A stretch of DNA of 64,000 nt, from NCBI RefSeq assembly GCF_963455295.1, contig NZ_OY734020.1, positions 2,666,001 to 2,730,000 of the forward strand, written 5' to 3'. The position numbers and the translations under genes are program-made. Origin of the DNA: Candidatus Thiodiazotropha sp. CDECU1 (GTDB taxonomy: Bacteria; Pseudomonadota; Gammaproteobacteria; Chromatiales; Chromatiaceae). Under the pieces are notes generated by a model that was not told where the DNA came from, ran no database searches, and saw only the letters and a program-made list of their open reading frames with translations. Below, one piece after another: positions 61,021 to 64,000 of the stretch (positions are counted from its first letter, which is position 1; each line of letters starts with the position of its first letter).

Positions 61021-61416
61021 TTAACCCACGCGTTCGAAGATCTTGTTGATCTTTTCTTCCAAGGTCGTGGCAGTGAAAGGTTTAACGACATAGCCGTTTA
61101 CACCTGCTTGTGCCGCCTCGATGATCTGTTCGCGTTTAGATTCCGCTGTTACCATCAATACCGGCAATGCGGCCAACTTATCATCCGCCCTGACCGCTTT
61201 CAGCAGATCGATACCTGTCATTCCCGGCATGTTCCAGTCTGAGACAAGAAAATCGAAATTCCCACTCTGTAGCATGGGTAGTGCCGTGAGACCATCATCC
61301 GCCTCCTGGGTGTTGTTAAACCCAAGATCACGCAATAGATTCTTGATAATACGCCGCATGGTGGAAAAGTCGTCCACAATGAGGATCTTCATATTCTTGT
61401 CCAATGCTACCTCCAT
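61021..61416 (-). CDS. cheY: Chemotaxis response regulator CheY
   Basis: A single-domain receiver that sets flagellar motor direction. Counting from the Met of [14 protein letters not shown] (61392), the acidic pair is Asp7-Asp8, the acceptor is Asp52 in VSDWNMPGM, the conserved Thr is in MVTAESKRE and the Lys is in VVKPFT. The frame extends eight residues further (MEVALDKN) to 61416. Either start is possible, and the shorter one matches the usual CheY N-terminus. It lies 43 bp downstream of fliA. Confidence 0.95.
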   Translation of the reverse strand: MEVALDKNMKILIVDDFSTMRRIIKNLLRDLGFNNTQEADDGLTALPMLQSGNFDFLVSDWNMPGMTGIDLLKAVRADDKLAALPVLMVTAESKREQIIEAAQAGVNGYVVKPFTATTLEEKINKIFERVG

Positions 61417-61459
61417 CCTGTTAGTGCTGACGTCCCGTCAACGAATCACAGGCCAACCA

Positions 61460-62212
61460 TTACTCTTCGTCGTGTACCAATGAAAGCCAATCTGTCAGTC
61501 GTGACCGCAAACGCAGTGTCGCCTGACTGTGTATTTGACAAACCCTAGACTCACTCACACCCAGTACATGCCCGATTTCACGAAGATTCATCTCATCATC
61601 GTAATACATGGCAATAACCAGCCGCTCACGATCGGGCAAGCCAGCAATCGCATCCGCCAATGCCTTCTTGAAGGCGTCTTTCTGCAATCCATCGAATGGT
61701 GTATCTGCAGATCCTTCCCTGGCAACCGGGAAGCCATCACTCACTGCGGTCAACTCATCCAGACTGAAAATTCGACAACCCGTTGAATCCCTGAGGATTT
61801 GATGGTACTCCTCAAGGCTCATATCCAAGGCATCGGCCACCTCTACATCACGCGCATCTCTGCCCTCGTGGTTCTCGATTTCCCGCATCGCTTCAGCAAC
61901 CATGCGCGCCTTGCGATGAACAGAGCGCGGTGTCCAGTCACTGCGTCGAATTTCATCCAGCATTGCACCGCGTATGCGGATACCCGCATAGGTCTCAAAA
62001 CTGGCACCCTGTGTGGGGTCGTAGTTTCTGCTCGCCTCGAGCAGGCCCAACATCCCCGCTTGAATCAGATCATCCGCCTGAACATTCGGTGGCAACCGGT
62101 TCATCAGGTGATAAGCGATCCTTTTCACCAGTCCGGCATGTTGATCCACCAGATCATCATAGTTCTGTTGTTGCTGCATGGCGGTGTATGTCGCTAAGCC
62201 GCTCACCGTCAT
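61460..62212 (-). CDS. fliA: Flagellar sigma factor FliA (sigma-28)
   Basis: A sigma factor for late flagellar and chemotaxis genes, 250 aa. Region 2 (YHLMNRLPPNVQADDLIQAG, SFETYAGIRIRGAMLDEIR), region 3 and region 4 (LPDRERLVIAMYYDDEMNLR, IGHVLGVSESRVCQIHSQ) are all present. The ATG overlaps the fleN stop (ATGA). The order fleN-fliA-cheY is that of Pseudomonas and Vibrio. Confidence 0.95.
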   Translation of the reverse strand: MTVSGLATYTAMQQQQNYDDLVDQHAGLVKRIAYHLMNRLPPNVQADDLIQAGMLGLLEASRNYDPTQGASFETYAGIRIRGAMLDEIRRSDWTPRSVHRKARMVAEAMREIENHEGRDARDVEVADALDMSLEEYHQILRDSTGCRIFSLDELTAVSDGFPVAREGSADTPFDGLQKDAFKKALADAIAGLPDRERLVIAMYYDDEMNLREIGHVLGVSESRVCQIHSQATLRLRSRLTDWLSLVHDEE

Positions 62213-63096
62213 ACCTCCCCGTATTGGCTAGAAAATTGGATCAATCGTTCGACGAAAAACTGTAAATCGCCACTGACACCCGAGGGTACAGGCCAGTTAT
62301 CGGCCTTTTTGGCCAAATTCTTGAATGCCTGTGCTACTCGTGAACGTGGATAGGCCTCTACAACCGGTTTTTGGCTTCGCACCGCTTTGCGGAGTTGTTC
62401 GTCATAAGGAATGCTGCCCATGTAGTTCAGCATAACGTCCAGGTATTGATCGGTTACCCGGCACATTTTATTGTAAAGATCACGCCCCTCTTGCACACTC
62501 TTTACCATATTAGCCAAGATTCGGAAACGACTAATTCCGTGCTCACGGTTGAGCAGCTTGATAATGGCATAAGCGTCCGTGATGGAGGCGGGTTCATCAC
62601 ATACCACAACAATCTGTTCCTGCGCTGCACGACTGAAACTGATCACCAGATCGGAAATGCCGGCAGCCGTGTCGATCAGCAAAACGTCCACATCGTTGGC
62701 AACTTCGCTGAAGGCTTGGATTAAACCGGCATTTTCGGCAGGGGTCATCTCAGCCATGTGCTGGATTCCGGAAGCACCAGGGACAACCCTCATTCCCTTG
62801 GGCCCGGTGACCAAAACATCCTCCAGTGAGCATTCACCCTGCATCACATGGGACAGATTACGCTCTGCGTGCAAACCGAGGAGTACGTCCAGATTTGCCA
62901 ATCCCAAATCGGCGTCGAGCAGCATTACCCGGCGACCGAGTTCGGCGAAGGCGACCCCCAGATTGGCAGAAATACTGGTCTTGCCCACACCACCCTTACC
63001 ACCGGTGACAGCAATCACCCTCACCGGTTCCGGGTTAATCATCCTGCGCAACCCTGTTGCCTGATCTTCGATCTGTTCAGACATGTGCATGTTCAT
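62209..63096 (-). CDS. fleN: Flagellar number regulator FleN (FlhG, MinD-like ATPase)
   Basis: A MinD-type ATPase that keeps polar flagellum number low by restraining FlhF and the flagellar master regulator. The 295-aa protein has the deviant Walker A GGKGGVGKTSISANLG, VMLLDADLGLANLDVLLG, LLIDTAAGISDLVISF and the family hallmark NREHGISRFRILANMV. The N-terminus overlaps the flhF 3' end by 20 bp. Met3 (63090), with a better-spaced GGGGG, may be the true start. Confidence 0.93.
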   Translation of the reverse strand: MNMHMSEQIEDQATGLRRMINPEPVRVIAVTGGKGGVGKTSISANLGVAFAELGRRVMLLDADLGLANLDVLLGLHAERNLSHVMQGECSLEDVLVTGPKGMRVVPGASGIQHMAEMTPAENAGLIQAFSEVANDVDVLLIDTAAGISDLVISFSRAAQEQIVVVCDEPASITDAYAIIKLLNREHGISRFRILANMVKSVQEGRDLYNKMCRVTDQYLDVMLNYMGSIPYDEQLRKAVRSQKPVVEAYPRSRVAQAFKNLAKKADNWPVPSGVSGDLQFFVERLIQFSSQYGEV

Positions 63097-64000
63097 TCAT
63101 TCCCCCGAAAGCCATCGCCAGATACTCCTCATCTGGACTGCCACCCATAAGTTCGGATAGCTCCACTGCATGCTTCATCAACCTATCCGCATAGGCGTTG
63201 TGTATATCCTCCGGTACCCGCTGACCATCGGTAACGAAGGCCAACGGCAGTTTTGCTTCGAGAACAGCTGAAAGCACGCCCCCGAGGGAAGCTGCCTCGT
63301 CCATCTTGGTCAAGACAACACCAATCGGACTGACGATATCAAATGCTCGAATGGCATGACTCAAGGCTGACCGCTGGGTGGTTGCAGAGAGCGTAAGCAG
63401 TGATTTCACGGGGTGGTTTCCTTTGCTCAATAGTGCCAGGCGTTCCGTCAGCTGGAGATCTCTCTGCCCCATACCGGCGGTATCGATCAAGACCAAACGC
63501 TTATCCGCAAAGGCGTGCAGGGCGTTGTTCAGCTCTTCCGGAGTGGTGACGCTGCGAACCGGCACATCCAGGATGCGGCCATAGTTTTGTAACTGCTCCT
63601 GGGCACCAATCCGGTAACTGTCGGCCGATATCAATGCGAGATGGCGGTTACCGTGACGCAGGCAGAATCGGGCGGCCAACTTGGCAATGGTGGTGGTTTT
63701 GCCGACACCGGTCGGCCCCACCAGGGCAAGGATGCCGCCCTCATCAAGGAGATCCTGCTTTACGGCTGGTATTTCAGCACCGAGCTGGGTCAGGGCCTGG
63801 CGCCATGCCTGTTCGGGTGTCTCGGCGTCCTCGACACGATAGGCCAACTCCTTACAGTGACCCGCATCCAGACCCAATGCCATCAGGCGGCGGATTAAAT
63901 CCTGTGTCTGGGGGCGACGATGTCCAAGATCACGCCATGTCAGCTCAGAGAGTTCGTTCTCCATCATACGACGCAGTGCCTGCATCTCACGCCGCATCTC
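63077..64000 (-). CDS. flhF: Flagellar GTPase FlhF, 5' part beyond the right edge
   Basis: A signal-recognition-particle-type GTPase that marks the flagellated pole. The visible 308 codons hold the NG domain: GPTGVGKTTTIAKLAARFC (P-loop), SADSYRIGAQEQLQNYGR, LIDTAGMGQRD, VLTKMDEAASLGG and FVTDGQRVPEDI. The basic N-terminal domain is outside the window and the frame stays open to base 64000. It overlaps fleN. Confidence 0.93.
   Translation of the reverse strand, partial: EMRREMQALRRMMENELSELTWRDLGHRRPQTQDLIRRLMALGLDAGHCKELAYRVEDAETPEQAWRQALTQLGAEIPAVKQDLLDEGGILALVGPTGVGKTTTIAKLAARFCLRHGNRHLALISADSYRIGAQEQLQNYGRILDVPVRSVTTPEELNNALHAFADKRLVLIDTAGMGQRDLQLTERLALLSKGNHPVKSLLTLSATTQRSALSHAIRAFDIVSPIGVVLTKMDEAASLGGVLSAVLEAKLPLAFVTDGQRVPEDIHNAYADRLMKHAVELSELMGGSPDEEYLAMAFGGMNEHAHV

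Overview
The window looks like a chromosome segment of a motile gammaproteobacterium. The best taxonomic signal is the right-hand 11 kb, which has the polar-flagellum and chemotaxis order of Pseudomonas- and Vibrio-like bacteria (flhF-fleN-fliA-cheY-cheZ-cheA-cheB-motC-motD-parC-parP-cheW, then a 57-aa gene, a DUF2802 gene and mobB). A Chromatiales or sulfur-oxidiser-like host would fit the di-haem peroxidase, DUF2282 and HupE-like content, but that placement is inference.

Region 1 (1 to about 31.5 kb) is a mobile, mobilizable element. Its left edge is cut in a large serine recombinase. Next come a translationally coupled minus-strand operon with a phage-type cytosine methyltransferase, a VirD4/TraG coupling protein and two membrane proteins. 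The right edge carries a MobP-type relaxase and MobC. Between them lie cargo modules: a Nudix-like protein with a small partner (7.2-9.0 kb), periplasmic and membrane proteins, an AAA+ ATPase/subtilisin-like protease pair (13.3-16.9 kb), the antirestriction protein ArdA behind a foldable leader (17.2-17.8 kb), a compact tyrosine recombinase (18.7 kb), and a secreted RHS polymorphic toxin with a nucleotidyltransferase-like tip and an adjacent immunity candidate (21-26.4 kb). An EEP-family hydrolase and an AT-rich gene pair (28.2-29.3 kb) follow. No mating-pair-formation genes are visible, so the element either continues to the left or is mobilized in trans.

Region 2 (31.6 to 48.8 kb) is chromosomal and mostly envelope, redox and stress genes: a DUF805 protein with a pilin-like tail, an exported truncated haemoglobin, a LysR regulator divergent from a DUF2892/cytochrome c peroxidase operon, an M48 metalloprotease, a DUF2282 (bufferin-like) peptide, a von Willebrand A/Ig-repeat protein, a POT transporter, a HupE-like/PpiC operon, a metallophosphoesterase, a caspase-fold-like protein, a tautomerase and a two-receiver response regulator. 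The LysR intergenic region and the haemoglobin promoter share a 20-bp motif, which suggests one small regulon.

Region 3 (48.8 to 50.1 kb) is a repeat-rich stable-RNA locus: tRNA-Arg(ACG) and tRNA-Ser(GGA), both on the minus strand and each followed by tandem repeats (296 bp and 165 bp). The repeats carry tRNA 3'-end pieces, a MITE-like palindrome and strings of short triloop hairpins.

Region 4 (50.1 to 64 kb) holds an aminoacyl-tRNA deacylase, a SAM methyltransferase and the flagellar/chemotaxis operon, almost entirely on the minus strand and with many ATGA overlaps. It runs off the right edge inside flhF.
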